This document shows, piece by piece, positions 44,896 through 55,709 of a DNA stretch of 64,000 nt. A program made the position numbers and the translations under genes. Each line of letters opens with the position of its first letter. The first letter of the stretch is position 1. The DNA is from Petasospora fabianii (lineage: Eukaryota > Ascomycota > Saccharomycetes > Phaffomycetales > Wickerhamomycetaceae): the NCBI GenBank assembly GCA_022641835.1, contig CP048717.1, positions 1,426,001-1,490,000 on the forward strand. Reading direction: 5' to 3'. The notes under the pieces were generated by a model. That model had not been told where the DNA came from, did not search any database, and saw nothing but the letters and a program-made list of their open reading frames with translations.

Positions 44896-46428
44896 ATGTC
44901 CGGAATGACCGACAAAGAGCTCTTCGAGCTCAACAAGAAGGCTGCAACCGAGGGTTTCAAGATTAAGCCAAGAATCAACTACAACACCGTTGGTGGTGTT
45001 AACGGTCCGCTCGTTATCTTGGAGAACGTGAAATTCCCACGTTACAACGAAATTGTCAACCTTACCCTTCCAGACGGCTCTCTCAGAGCTGGTCAGGTCC
45101 TTGAGGTTCGTGGTGACCGTGCTGTCGTCCAAGTCTTTGAGGGTACCTCTGGTATTGATGTCAAGAAAACACGTGTCGAATTCACTGGTGAAAGTTTGAA
45201 GATCCCAGTGTCCGAGGATACACTCGGTCGTATCTTTGATGGTTCCGGTAGACCAATTGACAACGGTCCAAAGGTGTTTGCCGAAGATTACTTGGATATT
45301 AATGGTTCTCCTATCAATCCTTTTGCTAGAATTTACCCTGAGGAGATGATTTCCACCGGTATCTCTGCCATTGACACCATGAACTCCATTGCCAGAGGTC
45401 AGAAGATTCCTATTTTCTCTGCTTCCGGTCTTCCACACAACGAGATCGCTGCCCAGATTTGCAGACAGGCGGGCCTTGTCAGACCAACAAAGGATGTTCA
45501 CGATGGTCACGAGGAGAACTTCTCCATCGTGTTTGCCGCCATGGGTGTTAACTTAGAAACATCTAGATTCTTCAAGCAGGACTTCGAAGAGAACGGATCC
45601 TTGGAGAGAACCTCCTTGTTCCTCAACTTGGCCAACGACCCAACCATTGAGAGAATCATTACACCAAGATTGGCCCTTACCACTGCAGAATACTTGGCTT
45701 ATCAGACCGAGCGTCACGTTTTGACAATCTTGACAGATATGTCTTCGTATGCCGATGCCCTCAGAGAGGTTTCCGCTGCCAGAGAAGAAGTCCCAGGTAG
45801 AAGAGGTTACCCAGGTTACATGTACACCGATTTATCCACCATTTACGAGAGAGCCGGTCGTGTTGAAGGAAGAAACGGTTCTATTACCCAGATTCCAATT
45901 TTGACCATGCCTAACGATGATATCACACATCCAATTCCAGATTTGACAGGTTACATTACAGAGGGTCAGATCTCTGTTGACAGACAGTTGCACAACAGAG
46001 GTATTTACCCTCCAATCAATGTGTTGCCATCTTTGTCGCGTCTTATGAAGTCTGCCATCGGTGAAGGTATGACGAGAAAGGACCATGGTGATGTTTCTAA
46101 CCAGTTGTACGCCAAGTACGCCATTGGTAAAGATGCTGCTGCCATGAAGGCTGTTGTTGGTGAGGAAGCCCTGTCCACTGAAGACAAATTGTCCTTGGAG
46201 TTCTTGGAGAAGTTTGAGAAGACCTTCATCTCGCAAGGTGCCTATGAGAACAGAACTGTGTTTGAGTCTCTTGATCAGGCTTGGTCTTTGCTCAGAATTT
46301 ATCCAAAGGAGATGCTCAACAGAATCTCTCCAAAGATTCTCAATGAGTTCTACGATAGAAGAAATGAGGAGGCTAAGCAAGACGAGGGCGAACTCGAGAG
46401 GGCCGAGGAGAACCTTATTGACGCCTGA
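44896..46428 (+). CDS. VMA2: V-ATPase subunit B
   Basis: 510 residues (yeast Vma2 517) with near-complete similarity along its length: [94 protein letters not shown]. It is the non-catalytic nucleotide-binding subunit of the V1 sector, which alternates with Vma1 to drive acidification of the vacuole and other organelles. The ATG at 44896 fits the family start. The out-of-frame upstream open frame 44621-44908 begins with TTG and is not counted as a gene. Confidence 0.97.
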   Translation: MSGMTDKELFELNKKAATEGFKIKPRINYNTVGGVNGPLVILENVKFPRYNEIVNLTLPDGSLRAGQVLEVRGDRAVVQVFEGTSGIDVKKTRVEFTGESLKIPVSEDTLGRIFDGSGRPIDNGPKVFAEDYLDINGSPINPFARIYPEEMISTGISAIDTMNSIARGQKIPIFSASGLPHNEIAAQICRQAGLVRPTKDVHDGHEENFSIVFAAMGVNLETSRFFKQDFEENGSLERTSLFLNLANDPTIERIITPRLALTTAEYLAYQTERHVLTILTDMSSYADALREVSAAREEVPGRRGYPGYMYTDLSTIYERAGRVEGRNGSITQIPILTMPNDDITHPIPDLTGYITEGQISVDRQLHNRGIYPPINVLPSLSRLMKSAIGEGMTRKDHGDVSNQLYAKYAIGKDAAAMKAVVGEEALSTEDKLSLEFLEKFEKTFISQGAYENRTVFESLDQAWSLLRIYPKEMLNRISPKILNEFYDRRNEEAKQDEGELERAEENLIDA

Positions 46429-47122
46429 GCTTGACATGAGTCCAATTGGGTTGGAAATGTTCCACAATGCATAAACTTCACATGGGCATTGACACTAACC
46501 ACTCACACTGGTCCACCAACTTGCACACATTTCTGTTTTTTGTCTTCATTATTTAGTTCCCTCCTTCATATAGATAAGTTGGTGGTGATGACTGCGTAGA
46601 ATGTGATTCCCTTACAGGTCATAGGGCTCGGAGAGGGCGCCTTCGGCAAGAGTTCTTCGAGAAGAAAGCAGCCACATGAGGCTGCCCCGGGTTCCTGCGC
46701 ACAGCCAAATAGAATACAAGACTTCTACGTCATTGATCTATGTTTTTCTTCTTTCTAAAGAGCAACCCTAAAGGCACCGGCGCACTCCGCTGCCCTGTCA
46801 AATGGTCCGTCGGCTGTGGTGGCCCCCGCCGCGGGCATCTCCGTCGGCTACGCGCACTAAACAAAGAAAAATGTAAACCCCCAAACAGATCCCCCAGTTA
46901 GTGAGCCTTACGTTCCTGCACTTTACACGCAAACAAGCTTTCTGCCTGTGTAAGCCCCACTTAACCACAGTTTTCAAGACCAGTGTCGACTATAATAGTG
47001 CAAATCCGCACATACCTCTCGTAGCTGGTATCCTAACAGCCCAAAGCCCCCCGCTTTTTATTCTCTCCACCTCCATCTCCATCTCTACAGCTCATCGCAC
47101 GCATCCGCCATAACACCTGGTA
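46429..47122. other. Intergenic VMA2 to Ras-like gene
   Basis: 694 bp, no gene seen. A GC-rich block (46770-46860) contains TCCGTCGGCT twice. A short inverted repeat GCAGCC/GGCTGC lies near 46668-46685. Its function is unknown. Confidence 0.4.
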
Positions 47123-48319
47123 ATGACCCCGCCCACCGTCAACGACGAGCAGCCCATCAAGTTGGTGCTTCTCGGAGGCTCTGCCGTGGGGAAGTCCACT
47201 TTTGCCAACCGTTTACACTCAAAGTTTTTTCGAGAGACTTACTACCCGACCCACAAGTCCACCGTCTTGCTCTTCCCATTTACCCCAACCACGCGGAATG
47301 CGTGCACAGTGCTCGACGAGTATGGTGGATTGGCCGCTAAGAAGGTGATATCTCAGGACCCAGGTATCATCTTGTCTCCTACGATCTTTCAGACGTACAA
47401 TAGACCCACAGCCAGTGATGTGAAGAAGAGACGAAACTCCAATTCTGGTAACAAGGCACTCAAGAACAAATACTACGCATACAAGTTCAAAGACGTGAAC
47501 GACGTAACATACACCGAACCAGAGATCTCTCCAATTCAAGTGGAAATTATTGATACTCCCCCATTTAAGCCAGATCTTGTTGTCCCTTTTCTAGAGGTTA
47601 GTCTCTACAGAAATTTAGACAAGAATGATTTGCACAACTTGGCGAACGAACCGAGAAGACCCGTCTCGACAAATCCACTTCTTGTGGCCAGTGGTGCCAG
47701 TGAACTCGATGGTAAAGTTAATGGATACATATTTATGTACAGTGCAGTACCAACTCTGAACCCACCGTCCTATGATGAGATTTTGGATGTGACAACCTCA
47801 AACGAGTCCACTGTCAACCCAGATGATTTAATCATTGGTACAGTGAAAAGTAACCCAGAGGAGACACTTGGGGTTCTTGAGTTGATACGAGGTGCCATAT
47901 TGGATGCTTGGAGAGAATATCGTAATTACCAAAAAAGATGGAAAAAGGGTTCAGAAGGTGATGTTTACTCTTTGGTGTACACCATCAAACAGATGTGGAA
48001 GATGAAATCCTACGAGGAAGAGCAGAAGGAATTGGCGGAGCTACGAAATTATTCAACGAAATTGGATGACTTGGATGTTGATCCTAGTTCACCATTTGCA
48101 CCACCACCAATTTTGATTTGTTGCACCCATGCGTCCCATGCCGCTGCCTCACCATCATTGATTGAAAGAGGAAAGCAGTTGTCGAGAGATTGGAACTCAT
48201 CTTTTATCGCAATTGACAACGAAACAGGCGAGAACGTCGAGGAGACAGTTTCGCTAATAATCAGGGAGATTTTGGAGAGAGAGAAGTTGCAGAAAGTGAA
48301 GAAGGCCACTGGCATTTAA
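47123..48319 (+). CDS. Ras-like P-loop NTPase, uncharacterised
   Basis: 398 residues. A textbook Walker A/G1 motif GGSAVGKST lies at 18-26, followed by a switch-like FFRETYYPTHKSTV with the threonine expected of a small GTPase. EIIDTPPF takes the place of the G3 DxxG motif. The usual NKxD G4 motif is absent; ILICCTHASHAA near the C-terminal third occupies that position. Large inserts make it twice the length of a Ras protein. I do not recognise an S. cerevisiae ortholog. It may be an atypical or nucleotide-binding-only GTPase; no lipid-attachment CAAX box is present at the end (KKATGI). Confidence 0.8.
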   Translation: MTPPTVNDEQPIKLVLLGGSAVGKSTFANRLHSKFFRETYYPTHKSTVLLFPFTPTTRNACTVLDEYGGLAAKKVISQDPGIILSPTIFQTYNRPTASDVKKRRNSNSGNKALKNKYYAYKFKDVNDVTYTEPEISPIQVEIIDTPPFKPDLVVPFLEVSLYRNLDKNDLHNLANEPRRPVSTNPLLVASGASELDGKVNGYIFMYSAVPTLNPPSYDEILDVTTSNESTVNPDDLIIGTVKSNPEETLGVLELIRGAILDAWREYRNYQKRWKKGSEGDVYSLVYTIKQMWKMKSYEEEQKELAELRNYSTKLDDLDVDPSSPFAPPPILICCTHASHAAASPSLIERGKQLSRDWNSSFIAIDNETGENVEETVSLIIREILEREKLQKVKKATGI

Positions 48320-48652
48320 TGACTCTCGCATATGATTATCCTTATAACGACTAACCAGACTACTTTTGAACTTGCAAGAAGCAACAACAATAATCACGCT
48401 CGCTTATGAACTCTTCACCTATAGTAGATCCCCTTTCAGAGGCCTGAATCAAAGCACATTAAACTATTACGTAGAAAAGACTCACTCAGAATGTGGTAAT
48501 GGCCCATGACCTCCCCCAACGCTCCTGGAATAAAACGAGTTCGCGAAACCGCGTCATCGGAAGCTGATAACGTAAAGTGTGCTTCTCCACACTCAAGACT
48601 TAGTTGATACTAAACCAATTAATCCACTACAACACCAGCCATTGCTGACAGC
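48320..48652. other. Intergenic, ATG14 promoter
   Basis: 333 bp. TTCGCGAAA at 48540-48548 is of the same type as the sites upstream of ESS1/APL6, BUB1 and VMA2. Nothing else is recognised. Confidence 0.4.
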
Positions 48653-49888
48653 ATGCGTCCTCGCTGTGGAATATGTAATTGCATAGACCAAGAGCTACTG
48701 TGCCCGTCTTGCACGGATTTTGAGCTCCTTCGACCGCGGCTGGAGTACCTTGAGGCACTGCGGCAGAGCTCGGAGGCGAAACGCATTGTTGACGATGTGC
48801 TCTCCAAATGCATCAAGGGACAGAATTTTGATTTTCTTACAAAGTACATTGGCAAGATCAAGAGATCAAAGTCTGCAGATCAAGCTGAAGGAGATCCGAA
48901 AACTGGCAGTGGCAGTATCCCATCACAAGGAAGCGTTGCGGCGTTGTCATCGCAGCTCCTTACCATCGATGCCATCCTTCTCAAGAGACGAAGCAACAAG
49001 ATCCAGAGAGAGATCAACGCCGCCGTAACGAGAAAAAAGGAGCTTATTGCCAAGTTTGATGTCCTGAAATCCCGAGTCGAGGCGAGAAGAACGTCTTTGG
49101 AGTCAAGAAGATCATCACAGGAGCCCCAAGACGTAGTTAAACATTTACGAGAGGAGGCCATGTACAAGACTCAAGATAATAAGAACCTCATCAAGCAGAT
49201 CCACAACTCACGGTCTCTTCTTTTCCAAGAACTGATCAATATCTACATTATCAAGAAGCGCAAGATCAGTGGTACTACGCGAACAATCTTTATGCTCTCA
49301 TTCACACCCATACTTTCAACATACAACCTTGTTGACTTCAACTACGAGGCAATCAATGCCTGTCTCGAGCGTATGTCCAAGTTCATTCATCAGGTCTCCA
49401 AGGTTCTGCTTGTTACTCTACCCTACCAAATTACATTCACAAAAGAAGCATTTTATAAGCCATCTATAATGAAGTTTGACCTCTATCTTAAAGAAAACCA
49501 GCAACTTTGGACCCTGTCGAGCTTCGAACTTCGACTTTTGGTCAATGGTATTGCAAGGCTGATGATTAATGCTTACCACCTGTTGAAGGTGTTGGAGTTG
49601 GATGAGGATGTGCGCCAGTACTCTGATATGATGAGGCTTGATAGCATGTTGTATAAACTCGCCAACAATGATTACTCATGGAATAGAAGACCGTCTGCAT
49701 CTGGAAGGGAAGGATCTGAAGAACCAAGATCACAATCTCCTGTACCAGATGATCAAGCAATCGAAAATGGCAAGGTTGATGTGGACAAACTTGTTGAGAT
49801 GGTGTATGGTGTTGTCGATCGTCGCATCAACTCGAAGAACAACGAGTGGCATGTTGTCAAAAAGGAGTATCTTGTGGATGATGAGTAA
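48653..49888 (+). CDS. ATG14: Autophagy PI3-kinase subunit Atg14
   Basis: 411 residues (yeast Atg14 344). The N-terminal Cys motif CGICN-x8-CPSC (residues 5-20) matches the zinc-ribbon-like CxxC pairs at the start of yeast Atg14. A coiled-coil-rich region follows (about 100-185, with many Lys/Glu/Leu and SRVEARRTSLESRRSS). The C-terminal half has the Atg14/Barkor features TPILSTYNLVDFNYEAINACLERMS and FELRLLVNGIARLMINAYHLL. Atg14 directs Vps34-Vps15-Vps30 to the phagophore assembly site. Vps38 is the main alternative but lacks this N-terminal motif. It is convergent with the exporter gene. Confidence 0.85.
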   Translation: MRPRCGICNCIDQELLCPSCTDFELLRPRLEYLEALRQSSEAKRIVDDVLSKCIKGQNFDFLTKYIGKIKRSKSADQAEGDPKTGSGSIPSQGSVAALSSQLLTIDAILLKRRSNKIQREINAAVTRKKELIAKFDVLKSRVEARRTSLESRRSSQEPQDVVKHLREEAMYKTQDNKNLIKQIHNSRSLLFQELINIYIIKKRKISGTTRTIFMLSFTPILSTYNLVDFNYEAINACLERMSKFIHQVSKVLLVTLPYQITFTKEAFYKPSIMKFDLYLKENQQLWTLSSFELRLLVNGIARLMINAYHLLKVLELDEDVRQYSDMMRLDSMLYKLANNDYSWNRRPSASGREGSEEPRSQSPVPDDQAIENGKVDVDKLVEMVYGVVDRRINSKNNEWHVVKKEYLVDDE

Positions 49889-49953
49889 AAATAATGAATT
49901 AATGCGATATCTGTTTTACTTCAGAGTCTTTGATACATGTATTATGCAAGCAA

Positions 49954-51525
49954 TTACTGGCTCTTGGGCCCTATATCTCCAGGTGGAGCAGGTGTTGTTG
50001 GTGCTGAGGAGGAGTTCAACCCATTCTGTTTCTGATCATTCCATTCTTTTCTCCAAGCTGGACCCTTCCATATGATCAAGAACACAATTGCAATACCCAA
50101 CACGTCAAGCAGGGCCAACCCGGTGAAGCACCAGCCCCATCCCATCTTCTCAACAAGAATGTGGATAATCACAGAGGAGACAGCAGCAGATGCATTACGG
50201 AAGAAGTTTGCAACAGCGACACTCGAGGCCTTTTGTGCAGGAGAACATTCAGTCAGGTAAGTTGTCGTAGTGACAAAGACAAAAGTCATACCAAAACCAG
50301 TAAGAAAGGTGAAGACAAACACACTAACAACGTGGTGGTGCTTAGCAATGCACCAGCCATATCCGAGCAAGCCAGAAAGACTGATGGCAAGGCCAACAAA
50401 CTGAAGAGTGAAGCGATGCTCTGGAATGTATCGACCTGGATGACGTATGTTCATTCTCGTACGTAAGTAATCAGAGATTCTTCCACCTATGAGAGAACCA
50501 GAAACAAGTGAGACGCCAGGACAGATATATGAAAGGGAAACATGAAGACTGCTGAAGTGATAGTGATCTTTGAGAACTTCAGCAAAAGTCACAGACATCG
50601 CATAGAACCCAGCAAATAGGAGACCATTGTTGAAAGAGCAAAGGGCGACTGGCTTGAACTTGAAGATGTTCCAATACCCTCTGAGACTTGGCTTCGGAGG
50701 AAGAGGATACTTTTTAGACTCATCTTCACTCAATAAGCTTTTTTGAGTAAGTCTTGGCTTTACAAAGAACCCGTCCAGTTGCAACTTTTCACCATTACCC
50801 ACGAGACACCTAAGGGTTTCTGGAAGACAAAACACAATGGCTAAGTAAATCACACCACCAAGAATTGCCAAGAATCCAAAAATCCATCTCCAGGCTCCAT
50901 TCCATGCAATTATGGATAATATCGGACCAAGAATGGGGCCCAACTGTGGGCCCAACATGAAGTATGAGATAACTTTAGCCCTATCCTTAGGTGGAGTAAC
51001 ATCAGCCACAGTGGCAGTACCAACGCTCATGACACTCGAAGCACCAAACGCCTGAACAATTCTGAGAACAAAAAGGGCACCAATATTTGCAGGAACTGTT
51101 GCCAACAAAATGTTTGCAATGATGAAAAACAACAAAGAGACGATATAGAGGGTCTTTCTTCCACCAATGTCAGCATATGGAGCCCAGAGGAGAGGTGCAA
51201 TGGCAAAGAAAACCATAAACACCGACACAGTGGCATTTATTGTGGTAGTGGAGCAATTGAATACTTCTTGCATCTGCTGCAATATTGGAATGTAAATGTT
51301 CCCACTAACAGGACCCAAGAAACCTGCACATGTCACAATAGCGATGATGCAAGATATGCGAGCATTTGAGAAGGCAGTGTATGGAGGTGGTGTGTTAGGA
51401 GTCGTACCTGAGGTTATAGGGGACTCGGCAACTTTCTCAATGTCAGTTTGCTTGATAATTGAATCTCTCTTCTCAGTGACTGAAGAGTTCACAGTCGTCG
51501 AGGACTGCGATGCGGCAGATGTCAT
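49954..51525 (-). CDS. DHA1-family MFS exporter, Dtr1/Qdr3-like
   Basis: 523 residues with about twelve membrane segments after a Ser/Thr-rich cytosolic N-terminus (1-55). Motif A of the family reads APYADIGGRKTLY, and motif C appears as MLGPQLGPILGPI. Drug:H+ antiporters of this clade in S. cerevisiae include Qdr1-3 and Dtr1; Dtr1 exports dityrosine precursors across the prospore membrane. The head-to-head position with DIT2 (582 bp between ATGs) favours a Dtr1-like role, by inference from context only. Confidence 0.82.
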   Translation of the reverse strand: MTSAASQSSTTVNSSVTEKRDSIIKQTDIEKVAESPITSGTTPNTPPPYTAFSNARISCIIAIVTCAGFLGPVSGNIYIPILQQMQEVFNCSTTTINATVSVFMVFFAIAPLLWAPYADIGGRKTLYIVSLLFFIIANILLATVPANIGALFVLRIVQAFGASSVMSVGTATVADVTPPKDRAKVISYFMLGPQLGPILGPILSIIAWNGAWRWIFGFLAILGGVIYLAIVFCLPETLRCLVGNGEKLQLDGFFVKPRLTQKSLLSEDESKKYPLPPKPSLRGYWNIFKFKPVALCSFNNGLLFAGFYAMSVTFAEVLKDHYHFSSLHVSLSYICPGVSLVSGSLIGGRISDYLRTRMNIRHPGRYIPEHRFTLQFVGLAISLSGLLGYGWCIAKHHHVVSVFVFTFLTGFGMTFVFVTTTTYLTECSPAQKASSVAVANFFRNASAAVSSVIIHILVEKMGWGWCFTGLALLDVLGIAIVFLIIWKGPAWRKEWNDQKQNGLNSSSAPTTPAPPGDIGPKSQ

Positions 51526-52107
51526 GGCTTAGAGGGAGGTGCTTCTGAGGTGGAAAGGGGCCAGAGACACAACGTCAACAGGACGAGGGGATGTGTTCTT
51601 ATAGTGATTTCCAGTCAGAAGTCAAAGTTTAAGACATTGAGAGCAGATGAATGGACGATCACTAAGAAGGTTCTAACTTTTGATGGACCTTGTTCTTCGC
51701 AGAATAATTGCTCGCTCCTGAGAGGGTGCTGCTCACCCTTCCCGGCCCCCGCATTATGTTGGTACATTTTAGAGTCCATCCAAAGCTTCTACGGACGCTG
51801 GCTCAGTATACGAGAGAGAGCTTCATACAATTTTAAGAAGTTGTCTTCCCCTCTAAGGTTGGTCCATTGTTTTCAATGATAGTGTCCCTGGGGCCGAATT
51901 CCTCCGCGATGGGCCATGAGAAGATGTGCGCACATTTATCCCCTCAGTCTATCGAGACCTCAGCTGTCGGAGTTGATATAGAAGGAGTATGAGAGCTTAC
52001 AATTTCCTCTGTATTATCTCTCAGCCCAACAAAATGGCTACTAAAAGGGTTCCCACTCCCACCGCTCTTGGTAGCGCTACCACTTCTCTGAATAGCCAGT
52101 CATCACA
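51526..52107. promoter_or_regulatory. Shared promoter of the exporter and DIT2
   Basis: 582 bp between divergent starts. I looked for the Ndt80 middle-sporulation element (GNCRCAAAW) and found no convincing match, only a partial GACACAACG near 51566. Confidence 0.4.
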
Positions 52108-53571
52108 ATGTCCCTCATCAGTCTTATTGGGTATACGTTAGTCGGTGTGCTGCTCTACGCCGTGTTGAGTGTTGTATTTCCACCATTGAACTTTCCTCAC
52201 AACATTCCCACCATCCCGTTTTACGTCTCCTTCCTAGGAACCTATACCAAGATGGACCAGCGTGACATCTATGAGCGTTATCTTCGTACCAAGCTCGAGA
52301 AGTATGGTGCTGTCAAAATCTACTTTGCCAATCGTTGGAACATCCTCGTGGTCAAACCCGAGTACCTCAATCAGATGTTCAAGGAAGAGGATGTCTTTGC
52401 CAAGTCTGGTAATCACAAGAAGATCCCACACGCTGTGCTCTCACACTACACGGGCGATAACGTTATTTCGGCCCATGGTGCCACATGGAAGACATATCGT
52501 TCAATCATCCAGAAATCCGTACAATTCCCCGAAAAGTCCCACGTTCACACCAACATTAAAAAGTTCGTTTCGATTCTTGATGATGCAATTGAAGATGGCG
52601 ACTCCAAAACCTGTGAAAGGGCCCTCCCAGTAAGTGATTTCCTTCAAAGGCTCTCCCTCGCCAACATTGCACAGTCGATGCTTGGAGTTGACTTTGGTAC
52701 GCTTGACTCACCAAACTCTGAGCTGCACAGACGTTTAAAGATTGTTAAGTCCCACATCTTCGAACCAATCTACATGAACTTCCCCGTCCTGGACCAGCTA
52801 CCAATCAAATCTCGTATCCTGGCCCGTGAAGAGGTTCATAACTTCCGCAAGTTTTATGCCGAGAAAGTCATCGAGGCCCAGAAGGACTCCACCAAGGAGT
52901 TGAACGAAGACTCTGCAGCATACCAGCTATATAAGTCTCTTCAAAGGGGTGACATTACAGAAAAGCAATTCATTGATAACCTCGTAATTATTCTCGTTGC
53001 TGGACACGAAAACCCACAGTTGTTCTTCACTTCTCTCTTGTACATTCTTGCTAAAAACCCTGAAGTACAGTCTCGCTTGTACAGAGAGCTCCAAGCTACA
53101 GACTACGAGGATCTTGACAATGCCCCATATCTTGCTTCTGTTATTTTTGAAACACTCAGATTTTTCCCACCGCTTGGACAGATCATCAATCGTTGTGCCT
53201 CACGCAATGCCGTACTTGGGGGAGATATCCATGTTCCTAAAGGTACATATCTTGGATACAACAACTATGCCACTACACACTCGAGTGCCTGGACTAATTC
53301 CGACTCTTTTATTCCGGAGAGATGGGGAAGTGATCTTGATGAAGTGATGAAGAACTATAAACGTGCCAAATCTAATGCTACTCTTCCTTCATTTCATGGT
53401 GGTAAAAGAGCATGTCTCGGTGAAAGGTTTGCTCTATTTGAATCAAAAATGTTCTTAAAGGGAGTCCTGGAGAAGTTTGAGATCAAGATGGATGAGACAT
53501 GGGTGGAGAAGTTAACACCAGCCGGTCCTATTTGTCCTTTAATGTTGAGAGTTGTGTTTAAGAGACGTTAA
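52108..53571 (+). CDS. DIT2: Cytochrome P450 CYP56, N-formyltyrosine oxidase
   Basis: 487 residues (yeast Dit2 489). An N-terminal membrane anchor (SLISLIGYTLVGVLLYAVLSVVF) precedes the P450 fold. The I-helix reads AGHENPQ (298-304), the CYP56 variant of AGxDT. The K-helix ETLRFFPP and the heme loop FHGGKRACLGERFA with the axial Cys436 are intact. Dit2 couples two N-formyl-tyrosines into N,N'-bisformyl dityrosine for the outer spore wall; in yeasts that lack this layer, CYP56 may have another role. DIT1, its usual partner, is not in the window. Confidence 0.92.
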   Translation: MSLISLIGYTLVGVLLYAVLSVVFPPLNFPHNIPTIPFYVSFLGTYTKMDQRDIYERYLRTKLEKYGAVKIYFANRWNILVVKPEYLNQMFKEEDVFAKSGNHKKIPHAVLSHYTGDNVISAHGATWKTYRSIIQKSVQFPEKSHVHTNIKKFVSILDDAIEDGDSKTCERALPVSDFLQRLSLANIAQSMLGVDFGTLDSPNSELHRRLKIVKSHIFEPIYMNFPVLDQLPIKSRILAREEVHNFRKFYAEKVIEAQKDSTKELNEDSAAYQLYKSLQRGDITEKQFIDNLVIILVAGHENPQLFFTSLLYILAKNPEVQSRLYRELQATDYEDLDNAPYLASVIFETLRFFPPLGQIINRCASRNAVLGGDIHVPKGTYLGYNNYATTHSSAWTNSDSFIPERWGSDLDEVMKNYKRAKSNATLPSFHGGKRACLGERFALFESKMFLKGVLEKFEIKMDETWVEKLTPAGPICPLMLRVVFKRR

Positions 53572-53818
53572 AAGCCGGCTATCCCGTTATTTTAATCATC
53601 CTTGTTGTAGACTAAAGTTTTGATGGATTCAGATAGAAATGAATATGATATTTTGTGAAAGTTTTGATCATATAAATACTAAAGATGCAAGGAAAGGGAA
53701 TGTGTGTGAGAGAGTGGATGGGGACGAAATTTAAAGCTCATAATAGTTGGTCATCAGGAAGTTCCTGTTCTGGAGGGTCATGTTTCTGGAATGTGTTCAT
53801 AAAAAAGAATGGCTATGT

Positions 53819-55156
53819 TTAATCAACTTCATTCTGCAAATGTGATGGTGCAAATGGTGTTGATCCTGGATGCAAACCATACAGGTTATTCAATAGATTA
53901 CTGCTGAAACCCATGTTTGGGGTGTTTATACCTGATTGAAGATGTGATTTTGTCTTGTCATTTGTAGCTAATGGTGTCAATGGTGATCTTCCAACCCCGA
54001 CTGACGATGATTTAACAATGTTTGCCTTCTTGGAAAGCGTACTGGATGAATTCATGTTACGTAAGGATGGTTGACGTGATACGTCTTTGGCTGGTTGAGA
54101 CACTTGTTGGTATGTGGATAGTTCACGTTCCAAGTCACGAGCTTCATCGAAAGCTTGCATGAGATATGGTAACTCTTCCGAGATGGTAGATGAACCAGGG
54201 CGGGCAAAGATGCTGGATGATGCTGTTGATGAAACGGATCCTCTGCGTGACACTTTACTTGTGTGTGGTGGTGCCATTGGAGTTGAAGATGTTGTTTGTT
54301 TTTCGTTAAGGAAGCGAGTCATTTGGTATGATTCAGTATGAGGGGATGAAGTTGATGACTCTGTGTATATAGAGGCACTAAGCAACTCTTGTTGTTCATT
54401 TTCCCAATCGTTCCACTCTTCTGTAAAGAAGAAATTCATTCTGACGGACTCGTACATCTTTTCAACATCACTTAGTATACCAAGACATTCTTCAATTTGA
54501 TCAGAGTCTTTATCAGCAACAGCTCTATCCAATTGATCAATTAAGACACCAACAAAGTCCTTATAAGAGTTCAAAGTCGATTGGAAGTCCGTGTTATCCA
54601 ATGCCACAGGGTTTTCCTCTTCATCAATCATTTCCATAATCTTTGTTAGCTCATATGCAATAACAAGAAGCTTTGCCTTTGTATATGCAACGTTTAACAT
54701 CTCTGTAAGTTCATTCTTCAGATTTAAGAGTTTGAAATAGACTTTGAGCAACAATGTTCCTGGATCTGAAAGGTATTCCTCAACGGAGAGCAATTTAATG
54801 AAATGGATAAGTTGTGAGATTCTAGGACGATGCTTAATTGATATTTCATCATCAATGGTGTTACACTTGTCCAAGACCTTTTTGGCAATCTTAATATCAA
54901 AAGTTCTTGCACCAGTTGCTGTTGCATGGTTGAAGTTCAAGTTGACCGAGGCTTTAAGAGTTGCAAATTCCCAAGCGTTTGTTTGGTATTGTAGAGCCAA
55001 CAATTGCTTATAACATTTCAATGCTAATGAGCATTGATGTGTTATCTTTTGATAATAAGGTGGGAAAGACTGTGTTAACTCTTTAAGATTCTGTGGGTCG
55101 AAATCTGTATTGAGTATGGGATCAACATATGTCTGTTTGGCGATAGAAGCCATCAT
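53819..55156 (-). CDS. Helical protein with Ser-rich tail, unknown
   Basis: 445 residues. Residues 1-255 appear all-helical (LKCYKQLLALQYQTNAWEFA, LLKVYFKLLNLKNEL, YELTKIMEMIDEEENP). Residues 265-445 are Ser/Thr/Pro-rich and likely disordered, with many basic Ser sites (SRRGSVSSTASSS, RSPLTP). The layout resembles Mdm36, the mitochondrial cortex-anchoring factor, but this is an impression and not an identification. The frame is complete and unbroken, so it is taken as a real gene. Possible starts are the two adjacent Met codons. Confidence 0.75.
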   Translation of the reverse strand: MMASIAKQTYVDPILNTDFDPQNLKELTQSFPPYYQKITHQCSLALKCYKQLLALQYQTNAWEFATLKASVNLNFNHATATGARTFDIKIAKKVLDKCNTIDDEISIKHRPRISQLIHFIKLLSVEEYLSDPGTLLLKVYFKLLNLKNELTEMLNVAYTKAKLLVIAYELTKIMEMIDEEENPVALDNTDFQSTLNSYKDFVGVLIDQLDRAVADKDSDQIEECLGILSDVEKMYESVRMNFFFTEEWNDWENEQQELLSASIYTESSTSSPHTESYQMTRFLNEKQTTSSTPMAPPHTSKVSRRGSVSSTASSSIFARPGSSTISEELPYLMQAFDEARDLERELSTYQQVSQPAKDVSRQPSLRNMNSSSTLSKKANIVKSSSVGVGRSPLTPLATNDKTKSHLQSGINTPNMGFSSNLLNNLYGLHPGSTPFAPSHLQNEVD

Positions 55157-55709
55157 GTTATAATGTTGATGAGGGAGAGTTGATTGGAGTGGATTGGAGA
55201 GAAATGAGATACAAATGGAGAAGTAGAGGTTTCCTAGATCTTAATTGGAGATGGATCAATCAGATGTGGATCTCAAGAAGGCGGAGTTTTGACAGGATCT
55301 AAGGGAGCACGAGGGAATGGATGGATGAGAGGAGAGGAAGGGCCCTTATGGCCAGAATATTTAGTGTGGTGTGGTGAATACTTGGTAAGTAGAGGGGTAG
55401 AAGATAAAGATAAAGGACTAATAGTAGTATAAGTAACAGATCTAATGTGGTGAGACGACTTGATATCGGAAAGTTCGCAAAATCTCAGGTTTTCTGTTTC
55501 CTCTGCTTTCGGGATCGCATGTTTTTTCCAGTGTGTGTCGGTTACTGGGGTAACATAAAAAATATATATTGTTAAGGGACACACACATATAATATATTGT
55601 TACGGGACACACATATATATCATTATATTTATAACACTGTTCATTAAACATTAAGTATCAGTTATCGTTACACATATTTACATACAGAGAAATGAGAAAG
55701 AGTAACAGA
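55157..55709. other. Intergenic, between two minus-strand genes
   Basis: 553 bp. Two imperfect copies of GGGACACACACATATAATATATTGTTA-type sequence lie at about 55575-55625. No gene is supported. Confidence 0.45.

Noticed and set aside
44621-44908. Plus-strand 95-residue frame resembling a mitochondrial presequence before VMA2
   Set aside because: Begins with TTG, no ATG, out of frame with VMA2 and no splice signal joins them; more likely leader DNA.
44875-46467. Two 211-residue minus-strand frames
   Set aside because: Antisense shadows of VMA2.
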